Source: Chondrocystis sp. NIES-4102
GTDB taxonomy: Bacteria > Cyanobacteriota > Cyanobacteriia > Cyanobacteriales > Xenococcaceae
Assembly: GCA_002368355.1 (NCBI GenBank)
Contig: AP018281.1
Span: forward strand, 3,038,001 to 3,102,000
Length of the DNA: 64,000 nt
Direction of reading: 5' to 3'
Part shown: one piece after another, positions 8,835-18,524 of the stretch
How positions within the stretch are numbered: the stretch's first letter is position 1
Layout: each line of letters begins with the position of its first letter
Position numbers and translations under genes: made by a program
The notes under the pieces: model-generated
What the model saw: the letters and a program-made list of their open reading frames with translations, nothing else
What the model was told of the DNA's origin: nothing
The model's database searches: none

Positions 8835-9920
8835 ATGGCAAAACTAAAATTACAAAATTTACAAAAAAAATATCGTTCTGACGTAGTCCCTGTTAAGGAT
8901 ATTTCTTTAGAAGTTGGTGATGGTGAATTTTTAACCTTATTAGGGCCATCGGGATGTGGTAAATCGACTTTATTAAGACTAATTGCGGGTTTAGAGTCTC
9001 CCACTAAAGGCAAAATCCAAATTGGGGATCGGGATTTAAGCAAGGCAGCACCAGGCGATCGCAATATGGCAATGGTGTTTCAAAGTTACGCTCTTTATCC
9101 TCATATGAGTGCAGCCGAAAATATTGCTACTGCCCTAAAATTACGCAAAATGCCCCAGTCTGAAATTAAACGCCGAGTTAATGAGGTTGCCCATCAGCTA
9201 GAGTTAACTAGTTTACTTAATCGTAAGCCTGGGCAGATGTCTGGAGGTCAAAGGCAAAGGGTAGCCCTAGCTAGAGCTTTAGTTCGCGATCCTGAAGTAT
9301 TTTTATTGGATGAACCTTTGAGTAATTTGGATGCCCTGCTTAGGGAACAAGTAAGAGCGCAATTGAAACAGTTGTTTAAAGAGCAAAATAAGCCTGTAGT
9401 TTACGTTACCCATGACCAAACTGAAGCAATGACTCTTTCTACCAAAGTCGCTGTGTTAAATCAAGGTTTGATTCAGCAATTAGATCCTCCTAGTAGAATT
9501 TATTCTCATCCTGCTAATCAATTTGTAGCTAGTTTTGTAGGTAGCCCACAAATGAATCTAATAACTCTTAAGTGTGAGGAGCATCAAGCCTTGTTAGGTA
9601 AGTATCCCATTGATTTACCTAGATTGCCTGAATTTCCCACCCAAATTACTTTTGGTATTCGCCCTGAAGATCTATTTTTGGCTAATAATAATTCAGAATA
9701 TTCTATTATGGGTCATGTTTATTTAGTTGAGCAATTAGGGAAAGAAAACCTCGTTAGTGTCAAAATTAACCAGTCGGATATAACGCTTCGGGCTTTACTA
9801 CCAAATGATTATCAATGGCAAGATAAAACCATTCCATTAGCGATCGCTCCAAATAAAATTCATTGGTTTGATTGTTTAACAGGAAATCGTTTAGGTTTAG
9901 ATTCTGTCTCTTGGCGTTAA
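8835..9920 (+). CDS. ABC transporter ATP-binding protein, sugar/glycerol-phosphate (UgpC/MalK) type
   Basis: A 361-residue ATPase. Walker A is GPSGCGKST (residues about 36-44), the Q-loop lies in VFQSYALYPHMSA, the signature is MSGGQRQRVALARAL (M in place of the usual L), Walker B is VFLLDEPLSNLD, and the switch histidine is in YVTHDQTEAM. A C-terminal MalK-type regulatory domain (TFGIRPEDLFL near residue 273) follows. Such ATPases power importers for disaccharides, glucosylglycerol or glycerol phosphate and can serve several permeases. No permease or binding protein is adjacent, so the substrate is unknown; a shared, dispersed ATPase is common in cyanobacteria. Confidence 0.9.
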   Translation: MAKLKLQNLQKKYRSDVVPVKDISLEVGDGEFLTLLGPSGCGKSTLLRLIAGLESPTKGKIQIGDRDLSKAAPGDRNMAMVFQSYALYPHMSAAENIATALKLRKMPQSEIKRRVNEVAHQLELTSLLNRKPGQMSGGQRQRVALARALVRDPEVFLLDEPLSNLDALLREQVRAQLKQLFKEQNKPVVYVTHDQTEAMTLSTKVAVLNQGLIQQLDPPSRIYSHPANQFVASFVGSPQMNLITLKCEEHQALLGKYPIDLPRLPEFPTQITFGIRPEDLFLANNNSEYSIMGHVYLVEQLGKENLVSVKINQSDITLRALLPNDYQWQDKTIPLAIAPNKIHWFDCLTGNRLGLDSVSWR

Positions 9921-10082
9921 TTAAAACTTTAATTGGGTTAAATATTACGCAAGCTCGACAAAAGCACAATTTGATAATGTTAAACCAAACTCAAACACAC
10001 GTTAAATATAGCTTCTGCCATACCTAAGTTTAAATCGTTATAAATAGAAGTTGAAACATATATTAAATATTCTTTTCAAACC

Positions 10083-10916
10083 ATGAATAATTTTACATGG
10101 ACAGAATTATTAATACCTCATCCATATTATGCTTTTAGCAATTTAGGTAATGCCGATTTTGTCTCCTTAATTCATCCTGTGTTGGTGGTAGTATTTATTT
10201 ACCCAATGATTGGTATAGTTAGTAACTTCGCCCTCAAAACTCGTCAGCGTCGCTTAGAAAGCCAAACAGGGAAAAGCAAAATTGCTGCTGGAGTCGGACA
10301 AGAACACGTTAAAATTGGACGTTGGTTAGCTTTTTGGGTAGTTATCTCATCCTTAATGGCGATCGCCTACTCAATCGTCTATAAAAGCTTTATTAAACAA
10401 AAACTCTGGTCAAAAAATAATCCCCAAGCAATTCTCATAATTTTATTGTTTATCGCTACTGTTGCCTCTTTAATCTTGCTTCTTCGAGCCAAACCGAAAC
10501 TATGGCGAGGAGTGTTTGCAACTTTAACAGGGATGGGTTTAATTATTTTAGGACAACAAGAAGGAGTATGGAGACTATCAAAACAATGGTATTGGTCACA
10601 TTACTACTACGGTATCGCGGTGTCATTATTGATGATTTTTTCCTTAGCAATCATAGATGATATATATCGCGATCGCACTAATACTTGGCGCAATGTTCAC
10701 ATCATTCTTAATTGTCTGGCATTATTACTATTTATAGGACAAGGAATTACAGGGGCGCGAGATCTTTTAGAAATTCCTCCCGTTGGTAAAAAGAAACCTC
10801 AAAAAGCTGCGATCGAAATATTATCTCCCATTAATACAGCGCAGATCAATATGAATAATTACAATCCTATCAATCAAGTCCCAGAAATTTATTCTTATAG
10901 CGATTTTATTAAGTGA
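10083..10916 (+). CDS. DUF4079 integral membrane protein
   Basis: A 277-residue membrane protein with about six hydrophobic segments, in the order: FVSLIHPVLVVVFIYPMIGIV, WLAFWVVISSLMAIAYSIV, AILIILLFIATVASLILLL, a segment around TLTGMGLIILG, YYGIAVSLLMIFSLAII, and ILNCLALLLFIGQGI ahead of TGARDLLEIP. The HIHP/HxY-type histidines in the first and later helices and the TGxRDLLEI ending match DUF4079, a cyanobacterial family distantly like cytochrome b561; a haem-binding or electron-transfer role is inferred, not shown. The C-terminal tail after residue 240 is Asn/Pro-rich and polar. Confidence 0.8.
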   Translation: MNNFTWTELLIPHPYYAFSNLGNADFVSLIHPVLVVVFIYPMIGIVSNFALKTRQRRLESQTGKSKIAAGVGQEHVKIGRWLAFWVVISSLMAIAYSIVYKSFIKQKLWSKNNPQAILIILLFIATVASLILLLRAKPKLWRGVFATLTGMGLIILGQQEGVWRLSKQWYWSHYYYGIAVSLLMIFSLAIIDDIYRDRTNTWRNVHIILNCLALLLFIGQGITGARDLLEIPPVGKKKPQKAAIEILSPINTAQINMNNYNPINQVPEIYSYSDFIK

Positions 10917-11327
10917 TGAGATACATAGCTTTTAGATCATGATTCCATTCGCCATGCACTGCTTTTATATATTTACAACCCTTTCATTAAGTTAATCAAT
11001 ATTTCTTACCTTTCCAGCTATAGCAATTGAAGGATAGATTAGGACATTTAGTAAAATCCCTTTGCGTCTTTGTGCAAAGCTTAATATCAATTGTCTTAAA
11101 GTCTATACTTTCTGTTATTAAGATCCGTCAATTGATTGTTTTAACTGGACTTTGGGTGAATACTAGTTTCTTACACACTTTAGATAATAGTCACGGATGA
11201 GTTTATAAATTAAGGCGTGTTAATATTTTTAAATTTTAAGCCTTTAACCCAATACCGCAATTTGATTATAGGCTTGGTGCAAGATCTTAGTATTCATCCC
11301 AAACTCACGTTAATAGAGTAATAATAT
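10917..11327. other. Intergenic region holding a MITE-like element
   Basis: There are 411 bases without a gene. The right half is the inverted-repeat element described at 11141-11313. Near 11064 there is a CTTTGCGTCTTTG stretch resembling a degenerate dispersed repeat also seen near 33200. Confidence 0.6.
11141..11313. repeat. MITE-like element with imperfect terminal inverted repeats
   Basis: The left end reads TTAACTGGACTTTGGG then TGAATACTAG; the reverse complement of the right end reads TTAACGTGAGTTTGGGA then TGAATACTAAG. The similarity continues weakly inward (TCTTxCAC and ATAAT in both arms), giving arms of about 50 bases around an AT-rich core with no open frame. Its size (173 bp) and layout fit a miniature inverted-repeat transposable element. 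I see no clear target duplication, so family assignment is open. Confidence 0.55.
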
Positions 11328-12272
11328 TTAGTTTGCCATCGCCCCTGTACCAAAAAACTTCGGTGGTGCTTCTAAAGTATATACGGTGGTTTCTGCTGCT
11401 ATGGCGTTGCGAATATACAAAGGAGTCTGCATGATCCCTAAAAGAGTTGTACCGTCTATAAAACGAAATCCCCCAGTAGTTTTACTATTCAAAAGTTCAT
11501 CTACTACAGCAGGTTGAGGTTGTAGATTAATCGACTCATCTGAGCAAAGAGCAAAACCCCAAGCACGACCATAGGAGGGAGTAGGTGCAGATAAGGAGGT
11601 AACATTATTAAAGACTGCTTTCAAAGTATTAACCAAACGAGCATGATCCTTAACTTCAGGTGGCGATATTGGCCCTGCTTGCACCATCACATATCCTCCA
11701 GGGTTTAACACTTTTTTGAGTTTGGCAAAATATTCCTTAGTAAATAAAGCAAAAGAGGGCCCAGACTCAATAGGATCACTGAGGTCGGAAATAATTATAT
11801 CCCAAGTTTCTTCTGTAGAATCTAATACCTTGAGCGCATCAGCAATTACTAAATCTACACGAGGATCGGCAAATGCGTTTTGGTGCATTTCTGGCAAATG
11901 TTGTTTACAAGCTTCCACCACATCTCCATCAATATCAATCATGGTGACTTTCTCAATACTCTGCCAACGTAAGATTTCACGAATGGTTGCTCCTTCTCCT
12001 CCACCCAAAACTAAAGCTGTTTTAGGATTTTGATGAGCAATTAACCCAGGATGTACTAGGGCTTCGTGGTAAATAAATTCATCGACTGTGCAAGATTGCC
12101 ATTTCCCATCCAAAACTAAGCCTTTACCATATGCTCCTGTTTCAACAATATACATTTCCTGATAGTCGGTTTGTTGATAGGCTAGAATTTTGCTTACCCC
12201 ATGAGTATAAATATCCCAAGGGGTAATATATTCGTTAATCCATAAATCTGCTTGCAGTTCACTACCAGACAT
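11328..12272 (-). CDS. speE: Polyamine aminopropyltransferase (spermidine synthase)
   Basis: A 314-residue enzyme that transfers the aminopropyl group of decarboxylated S-adenosylmethionine to putrescine. It shows the short N-terminal beta domain (GVSKILAYQQTDYQEMYIVE), then the Rossmann fold with the nucleotide-binding GGGEGATIRE near residues 90-99, IDIDGDVVEACKQHLPEM, and the active-site aspartates in IISDLSDPIE. The C-terminus is somewhat longer than the E. coli enzyme and resembles cyanobacterial versions. The exact amine substrate cannot be read from sequence. It appears monocistronic, with about 100 bases to the next gene downstream in genome order. Confidence 0.92.
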   Translation of the reverse strand: MSGSELQADLWINEYITPWDIYTHGVSKILAYQQTDYQEMYIVETGAYGKGLVLDGKWQSCTVDEFIYHEALVHPGLIAHQNPKTALVLGGGEGATIREILRWQSIEKVTMIDIDGDVVEACKQHLPEMHQNAFADPRVDLVIADALKVLDSTEETWDIIISDLSDPIESGPSFALFTKEYFAKLKKVLNPGGYVMVQAGPISPPEVKDHARLVNTLKAVFNNVTSLSAPTPSYGRAWGFALCSDESINLQPQPAVVDELLNSKTTGGFRFIDGTTLLGIMQTPLYIRNAIAAETTVYTLEAPPKFFGTGAMAN

Positions 12273-12369
12273 AAGTAATTGCTCCCTTTATGTAGACACA
12301 AATATTGTTTTTAACATCTTTTGCCCCCAAAAAGTTAGTAATTATTAAACCTATCTCAAGATTAAGTGC

Positions 12370-12666
12370 TTACCTCTCACATTTTTGATAGAGATAGAAA
12401 TTTAAAATATCAAGGGAAATTCCCACAATGCTAAGGGTAAAACCTATAGTTACAAGACCTTCAAACCGTCTGCCATTGCCAAACACGGTTAAAAAGTTTG
12501 AAACATTTTCAATTCCTTGTGTGCTTAGTTCAAACAAACCAGGAACATAGCCAATAATACATAAAAGCAATAATATGCAGCTAATTAAAATTATTGGCAA
12601 GCCAAAACTCATTAATGCAGTCAGCAGTAAAGAAAAAAGTAAATTTAACACAACTTCTTGCGACAA
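12370..12666 (-). CDS. Small hypothetical membrane protein
   Basis: A 98-residue frame beginning with TTG, or with a downstream GTG/ATG (the start is uncertain). Two strong hydrophobic regions cover about residues 5-45 (LLFSLLLTALMSFGLPIILISCILLLLCII is split over two helices), and a third lies near residues 70-90 (VTIGFTLSIVGISLDILNFYL), followed by a short basic tail. I recognise no family. It lies between speE and rph with no obvious operon partner. It is kept because hydrophobicity is organised in helix-length blocks, but it could be a chance frame. Confidence 0.45.
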   Translation of the reverse strand: MSQEVVLNLLFSLLLTALMSFGLPIILISCILLLLCIIGYVPGLFELSTQGIENVSNFLTVFGNGRRFEGLVTIGFTLSIVGISLDILNFYLYQKCER

Positions 12667-12934
12667 TTTCTAGACAATATATGCAATCAATTGTCCGCCT
12701 CTATAAGGGAAGACAATTAACATCGAATTCCACCTTTTTAAACAATATAAGCAAAACTTGGGTTTGGGAAAGAATTTCAAAAATCTTAAATAAACACTAA
12801 TAATCTTGGGGAAAAGCGAATACTTTACAGCTTTTTAGTTGATAAACTTAAAATAAGTATGCAAAATTCTCATAAATTAATTATCAATTAACTTTTAAGA
12901 TAGTTGTTAATTGGTTTTAGGAGTATTAATCACT

Positions 12935-13663
12935 GTGTCTTGGAAACGCTTAGATAATCGTCACCCTCATCAACTTCGTCCACATCGCTTCGAGCTTGAC
13001 TTTCTTGATAATCCTTTGGCTTCGGTAGTTATTGAATGTGGCAAAACTAAAGTTTTATGTACTGTGAGTATAGAAGAGCAAGTTCCTAAGTTTCTTTTGG
13101 GAAGTGGTCAGGGTTGGTTAACTGCTGAATATAGGATGTTGCCAGGATCTACTAATACTCGTTCTTCACGGGAATTGATGAAACTTTCAGGACGTACCCA
13201 GGAAATTCAAAGGTTAATCGGACGTAGTTTAAGGGGTGCGATTGATTTGCAAGCTTTAGGAGAGAAAACTATAACTATAGATGCAGATGTATTACAAGCA
13301 GATGCAGGAACTCGCACAGCAGCTATTACTGGGAGTTATGTAGCTTTAGCCCATGCGGTAAGTAAACTTGTGGCTACAGGAAAGTTACAACGATCGCCAT
13401 TATTAAATCCTGTAGCTGCGGTTTCTATCGGGTTGATAGGAGATGAGGTGTTGTTGGATTTGGATTATCAAGAGGATGTAGCAGCAGATGTGGATTTAAA
13501 CGTGGTTATGAATAGTAAATTAGAATTAATTGAAATTCAAGGTACGGCTGAGTCTAGAAGCATGACGCGATCGCAGTTGAATCAAATGTTAGATGTGGCA
13601 GAAAAAGGGATTGAGGAGTTACATAAAGCCCAGCAAGCAGCTTTAAATAGTTATTCGAGATGA
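12935..13663 (+). CDS. rph: Ribonuclease PH
   Basis: A phosphorolytic 3'-5' exoribonuclease that trims tRNA 3' ends. I start it at the GTG at 12935, giving 242 residues and the usual [19 protein letters not shown] opening; an AGGAG about 11 bases upstream supports this over the longer TTG frame at 12911. Family motifs follow: [66 protein letters not shown] and [18 protein letters not shown], with the catalytic phosphate-binding arginines in GSTNTR. Length is normal (about 238-245 expected). The enzyme works as a ring hexamer. Confidence 0.95.
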   Translation: MSWKRLDNRHPHQLRPHRFELDFLDNPLASVVIECGKTKVLCTVSIEEQVPKFLLGSGQGWLTAEYRMLPGSTNTRSSRELMKLSGRTQEIQRLIGRSLRGAIDLQALGEKTITIDADVLQADAGTRTAAITGSYVALAHAVSKLVATGKLQRSPLLNPVAAVSIGLIGDEVLLDLDYQEDVAADVDLNVVMNSKLELIEIQGTAESRSMTRSQLNQMLDVAEKGIEELHKAQQAALNSYSR

Positions 13664-13773
13664 AACTTAGGGCTTTTAGGGTTAAAAAATTTATCTAATA
13701 TTTATTTGGATTTACTTATTGACATATTTTTATGTTGTAATTGGCATAAACACAAAATTAGCGTTAGGTAATT

Positions 13774-14148
13774 ATGCTGGTACATATTTTGCTATTCAAT
13801 GCAGGTACTGATAATGAAGGAGTTCATACTGTGCAAACAGGCGATCGCAACACGATTTTAATGTTTCGAGACGAGGATGATGCTCTGCGTTATGCAGGAC
13901 TTTTGGAAGCCCAAGATTTCCCTGAAGCGACGGTGGAACAAATTGATTCTCAAGAAGTTGAACATTTTTGTCGTCAAGCTGATTATGATTGGAAAATCAT
14001 TGAACCTGGGGAGTTGGAGATTCCCCCTGAAAAGAATGTTGAAGAACTAAGTTGGCAACAGGAAACAGCAGAAACAGCAGAAACAGCAGATGCAATGGCT
14101 AATGATGAGTTAGATCGCATTCGTCGCAAGTTAGAAGGACTTTTATGA
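13774..14148 (+). CDS. DUF3110 domain protein
   Basis: A 124-residue protein. The N-terminal 75 residues match DUF3110, found in cyanobacteria and plastids: MLVHILLFNAGTDNEGVHTV, DDALRYAGLLEAQDFPEATVE, then a CRQADYDWKII stretch. Its function is unknown. The C-terminal tail is acidic and contains three ETA units encoded by a 9-base tandem repeat (GAAACAGCA, about 14061-14090), likely a variable-length linker, followed by the charged helix DELDRIRRKLEGLL. It is flanked by rph and murQ on the same strand with gaps of 110 and 56 bases. Confidence 0.85.
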   Translation: MLVHILLFNAGTDNEGVHTVQTGDRNTILMFRDEDDALRYAGLLEAQDFPEATVEQIDSQEVEHFCRQADYDWKIIEPGELEIPPEKNVEELSWQQETAETAETADAMANDELDRIRRKLEGLL

Positions 14149-14204
14149 AAAAATGAGGCATAAATGATCAGGCAGAAATATATTATTTTGACTTAATTTT
14201 CATT

Positions 14205-15131
14205 ATGGATAATTTACAATCTCGCGGACATCTACTAACTGAACAGATTAATACTCAGAGTCTGAATTTAGATAGTTTATCCAGTTTAGAAATAGTCGAT
14301 TTATTTAATTTAGAAGATCATCAAACTCTAGCTGCGATCGCACAGGCGCGTCTACCTTTGGCAAAAACTATCGAACTTACCACCACTGCTTTTAAACGGG
14401 GAGGAAGATTATTTTATGTTGGTGCAGGGACAAGTGGCAGACTAGGAGTATTGGATGCAGCAGAATGTCCCCCTACTTTTTGTACACCTCCCGAATTAGT
14501 ACAAGGGATCTTGGCAGGTGGAGAGGCAGCCTTAGTTAAAAGTTCTGAGGCTTTAGAAGATAATTCCGAAGATGGAGCAGCAGCGATCGCAGGAGCGCAA
14601 ATAACTGATTTAGATGTAGTTATTGGAATTACCGCAGGTGGGACAACTCCTTTTGTACATGGAGCATTACAAGCTGCTAAAGCTAGAGGTGCAACAACGG
14701 TTTTTATAAGTTGTGTCAGTGCCGATCAAGTACCAGTTGATGTTGATGTTGATATTCGTTTGTTGGTAGGAGCAGAAATTCTTGCAGGTTCAACTAGACT
14801 TAAAGCAGGTACAGTTACCAAAATGGCATTGAATATCATTTCGACAGGAGCAATGGTACAGTATGGTAAGGTTTATGGGAATCGGATGATTGATGTGGCG
14901 GTAACTAATGATAAGTTACGCGATCGCGCTTTACGTATAATTGGTGATTTAACTCAGTTAAACCGTCAACAAGCCAGTGAATTACTTACCTTAAGTCACA
15001 ATAAGGTAAAACTTGCTTTATTAAGCCATTGGACAGGTTTAGATATGGAAACAGGGACAAAATTATTAGAGCAACACCAAGGTAATTTACGTTTGGCAAT
15101 TAATCAGCACGCAGATAGTATAAATTCATAA
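14205..15131 (+). CDS. murQ: N-acetylmuramic acid 6-phosphate etherase
   Basis: A 308-residue SIS-domain enzyme that cleaves the lactyl ether of MurNAc-6-phosphate during cell-wall sugar recycling. Key motifs: RLFYVGAGTSGRLGVLDAAECPPTF near residues 64-89 (substrate-phosphate binding and catalytic Glu region), GGEAALVKSSEALEDN, IGITAGGTTPFVHGAL, GAEILAGSTRLKAGTVTKMALNIIST and GNRMIDVAVTN. Length and order are those of canonical MurQ. No MurP phosphotransferase or AnmK is adjacent, so the source of the substrate (AnmK elsewhere is usual) is not seen here. It converges with the receiver protein gene at 15204. Confidence 0.94.
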   Translation: MDNLQSRGHLLTEQINTQSLNLDSLSSLEIVDLFNLEDHQTLAAIAQARLPLAKTIELTTTAFKRGGRLFYVGAGTSGRLGVLDAAECPPTFCTPPELVQGILAGGEAALVKSSEALEDNSEDGAAAIAGAQITDLDVVIGITAGGTTPFVHGALQAAKARGATTVFISCVSADQVPVDVDVDIRLLVGAEILAGSTRLKAGTVTKMALNIISTGAMVQYGKVYGNRMIDVAVTNDKLRDRALRIIGDLTQLNRQQASELLTLSHNKVKLALLSHWTGLDMETGTKLLEQHQGNLRLAINQHADSINS

Positions 15132-15203
15132 GTGGGTAGATGTAATTAGATATAAAATGGCTGTGGCAATAATAGGTAGTAGTTAAAAGCTAATCGTTTA
15201 TTA

Positions 15204-16058
15204 TTAATAAAGTAATACCAAATTAACCATCACAAAAATGATACTCAATAAAATTATAAAATAGCGCATTGCATTGACTTGATGCTCTAGTTTTTTAATT
15301 GCTTGCTTACTTCCTGTAAATAGTGTGTTTACATATCTTTGTTGTTCTATATTACGATTATCAATTTGCATTTCTATTTTTTTCACATTGGGAATAGAAC
15401 TACTGAATTTGATGTTAGCTTCATCTAAACCAGTTTTTAGTTGATTACTAACTTTATATTGAAAAGTTTCTAAACCATGGCGAAAGTCAGACTTTAAATT
15501 ACTTATTTGCTGATTAATTTCTTGGTATAAAGCTTTTCTCTCAGCCTCATTTCTAGAGATAATTTTTGCCTCTAATTCAACCATAGATTGGGCGTATTTA
15601 CTTTCTAATTGCGTTAAATTTTCTGCTGCTTGTTCTTTTTCGTGAATTAAATGGGAAAGTAGCTTTTCAAATAATCCAGGCCCCAATTGAAAATAACCTC
15701 GTTGAATTGCTCGAATAGTATCAACAATTTCTTGAGCAGAAGTACTCTTTAATAAATAACCCCTCGCCCCAGCTTCTACTGCTGCATTAATACTATTTTG
15801 ATCATCATGACTACTAAAAATAATAACTTTAGTATTGGGAAAACGCTTACCTAATATTTTGGTAACAGTTAAACCATTCATCTCAGGCATTTCTAAATCT
15901 ACTAAAATAATATCCGCTACGGTTTCCTCTAAAAATTTAATAGCTTCTATGCCATTTGTAGCTTGCCCTACTACTTGAAAGTCGGTTTCCGCTTCTAAAA
16001 GTGCCTGTAATGCCTGTCTAGTAAAGTTTTGATCGTCTACTATTAATATTCTAATCAT
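15204..16058 (-). CDS. Response-regulator receiver with coiled coil and C-terminal membrane anchor
   Basis: A 284-residue protein. Residues 1-125 are a NarL-type receiver: MIRILIVDDQNFTRQAL, phospho-acceptor Asp in ADIILVDLEMPEMNG, the Thr/Ser position in VIIFSSHDD and the Lys in GYLLKSTSAQ. There is no DNA-binding domain. Residues about 130-250 are a long charged coiled coil (HEKEQAAENLTQLESKYAQ), and residues about 264-283 are a hydrophobic helix (FIILLSIIFVMVNLVLL) that would anchor it by its tail to the membrane. The receiver closely resembles that of the protein at 32094. It is probably an output or scaffold protein at a membrane, not a transcription factor. Confidence 0.8.
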   Translation of the reverse strand: MIRILIVDDQNFTRQALQALLEAETDFQVVGQATNGIEAIKFLEETVADIILVDLEMPEMNGLTVTKILGKRFPNTKVIIFSSHDDQNSINAAVEAGARGYLLKSTSAQEIVDTIRAIQRGYFQLGPGLFEKLLSHLIHEKEQAAENLTQLESKYAQSMVELEAKIISRNEAERKALYQEINQQISNLKSDFRHGLETFQYKVSNQLKTGLDEANIKFSSSIPNVKKIEMQIDNRNIEQQRYVNTLFTGSKQAIKKLEHQVNAMRYFIILLSIIFVMVNLVLLY

Positions 16059-16724
16059 CGAAACCTCTAAAGTTAATCCAGTTAAATAAAAAATTAATAT
16101 TAATGTTTAAAGTTAAATATCTATTTTAAAAAGCTTATATGGTTAAAATTATCTGCTTTTTAGATTTGTGTAGCATTATATATATGTTGTTAAATATGAG
16201 TTTGATAAAAAATTAGTAAATATTATCTATAGTTTGAAGAAAGTTGTTAGTCACTTCATCGGATTTTCACATTAATATTAAGCTTGAATAAATAAACTTT
16301 AAATAAATAATCATGTATATTTCTTATATTTAACCTCTCAAATAATTTTTGGCAAATAAATTAGTTTAGAAGCAGATTAGTACGCTTTGACACGCTTGAG
16401 TTAAATCTAACAGTTGGTTAACTAGGAATAGAAAAATAAATAAACAAATTAATCAGATGTATGTGTAATTGTGCGATTATTACCGTAAATTATCTAAAAT
16501 TAAAGTAATCAAGTATGATGTAAATATGTACATATACTCATATACATAACAAAGGATCAATATAGATTAATTTTAAACAATAATTCCTATGTATAAATAC
16601 ATAAACAAATATCTTACAGGAATTTTGTTAATTTGACTTCGGTATACAACTTGAATTATTAAAAACTTTATATTAGTAGCGAATTGATTTTTGATATTAT
16701 TGGCGCAAACAAACAAATTTCAAC
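16059..16724. other. Long AT-rich intergenic region
   Basis: There are 666 bases between two leftward signalling genes. I see no credible open frame, RNA gene or strong terminator. An imperfect inverted repeat (ATGTACATAT, ACTC, ATATACAT) lies near 16525-16546. The region presumably contains the promoter of the receiver gene at its left end. Confidence 0.5.
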
Positions 16725-18122
16725 TCAATCAGATTCTACAGCTTTATAAATTACTCGATTGCGACCTAGAACTTTGGCATTATATAAAGCATCATCAGCA
16801 GCAGAAATTAAAAGATGAGGAGAATATTTAGCAGTCGGGATAATAGTAGAAACTCCTAAACTGATGGTAACAATATTATCAATTTCCGATGAGGCGTGAA
16901 ATATCTGCAATTGTCGAATTTTTTCATGGATTTCTTCGGCGACTTTAATTGCCCCTTGCCCTTGTGTATGGGGTAAAATAACGGCAAATTCCTCACCACC
17001 ATAACGAAAAACCAGATCAGCAGGACGTTTTACGGCTCTTTCGATACCTTGAGCTACTTCATAGAGACAATTGTCTCCTGCTTGATGACCGTAGGTGTCG
17101 TTGTAGGCTTTAAAGTAATCTACATCACAGATAATTAAAGATAGATATTCCTTTTCCCTAGCGCAGCGTGACCATTCCTGATTTATATATTCATCAAAAC
17201 GACGACGATTAGCAATTTGAGTCAGACTATCGATATTGGCTTGATAAGTCAAACGTAAATTAGCTTTTTTAAGAGTAATCTCTATTTGTTTGCGAGCGCT
17301 AATATCACGGAAAGTTATAGCAAAACCATCTCCTAATTTAACTGCGACAATTTGAAACCAGGCTTTGAGGGAAGCAGAATTATAATAATATTCTTTCTCT
17401 AAAACCGTGCAAGTTTCGACAACTTGGACAAACAAGTCAAATAATCCATCAAATAAATGACCTGGGGATTCTTCTACAAACAAACGTTTACCTTTCAAAC
17501 TCTCACTCGTCCCACCGACGGTCATTGCAGCCACAGGATTAGCAATTAACCACCGAAAATCCATAATTTCACCTCGGCGATCGCGAATTGCTTCAAAAGC
17601 AGCTACCCCATCTAACGAACTATTTAATACACCTGCTAATAAGGCGCGCGATTTATTTAATTCTCTCTCTGCAATTTGTCTTTCACTTATTTGTTCACGC
17701 AGTCTTTGTTTAAATTGCTGTTGTCCTTTAAAGATAGCTAACTGTGATTTAATTCGCCAAATTACTTCTTCAGTATAAAAAGGCTTGGTAATATAATCTG
17801 CACCTCCAAGTTTGAAAGCTCTAATTTTATCGACTTTCGTATCTAAGCCACTGAGAAAAATAATCGGTATATCTTTAGTTTCTTCCTGAGATTTGAGAAT
17901 TTGACATACTTGATACCCGTCCATCAACGGTAAAACAATATCCAACAAAATTAAATCTGGATATTCTTTATTAACCATAGCCAAAGCCATCTTACCATCT
18001 GTAGCACAACTTACTTTATACCCCTGCTCACTAAGTAAGGAAGATAGTATCCTTACATTTTCCCGTAGATCATCTACTATTAATATATTTTCTTGTAGCC
18101 TGTCGTTATACTTATTATTCAT
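16725..18122 (-). CDS. Receiver-PAS-GGDEF diguanylate cyclase
   Basis: A 465-residue cytoplasmic two-component output protein. Residues about 10-135 are a CheY-like receiver (ENILIVDDLRENVRIL, acceptor Asp in LILLDIVLPLMDGYQ, Lys in DYITKPFYTEEV). A short coiled linker leads to a PAS-like domain (about 160-285; FEAIRDRRGEIMDFRWLIANP). Residues about 295-465 are a GGDEF domain with an intact active-site motif FRYGGEEFAVILP, and an RPAD inhibitory I-site five residues before it. It should make cyclic di-GMP from two GTP when activated by a partner histidine kinase, which is not encoded next to it. Confidence 0.9.
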   Translation of the reverse strand: MNNKYNDRLQENILIVDDLRENVRILSSLLSEQGYKVSCATDGKMALAMVNKEYPDLILLDIVLPLMDGYQVCQILKSQEETKDIPIIFLSGLDTKVDKIRAFKLGGADYITKPFYTEEVIWRIKSQLAIFKGQQQFKQRLREQISERQIAERELNKSRALLAGVLNSSLDGVAAFEAIRDRRGEIMDFRWLIANPVAAMTVGGTSESLKGKRLFVEESPGHLFDGLFDLFVQVVETCTVLEKEYYYNSASLKAWFQIVAVKLGDGFAITFRDISARKQIEITLKKANLRLTYQANIDSLTQIANRRRFDEYINQEWSRCAREKEYLSLIICDVDYFKAYNDTYGHQAGDNCLYEVAQGIERAVKRPADLVFRYGGEEFAVILPHTQGQGAIKVAEEIHEKIRQLQIFHASSEIDNIVTISLGVSTIIPTAKYSPHLLISAADDALYNAKVLGRNRVIYKAVESD

Positions 18123-18524
18123 TTACCACTACAAGGTGATGACTAGTGCCATATTGCCTATAAAAACTGCGGAGTAATAAAACAGCAAAACGTAATATCA
18201 ATTAAAATAGCTCAACGTCGATGATTTATCTTAACTTGATAATGACTTTTATCATTATTTAACTATTAACAAAATGCATCTAGTTGATGTAGACAAGTAA
18301 TGAAAGCTAAATGTACGATATTCTACGCAAAAGGCATAAGGAATCAAGAATTAAAAGATTTATTTAAGAATTTAGCTGCTGTTTATTGGAGAAGATAATA
18401 ATAATCTAGGTTAACTATTGATTAACTTAAATCATTGATTTTGGGCAGGGCAAATTACTGAGACTGGAAAGTTAAAGTATCAGTAATCGTGGAATTAAAA
18501 TATTATTGATGCTGCACCAAGAAT
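18123..18524. other. Intergenic region
   Basis: There are 402 AT-rich bases upstream of the cyclase gene and downstream of argF. I see no gene, RNA or strong hairpin with a T-run. Confidence 0.5.
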
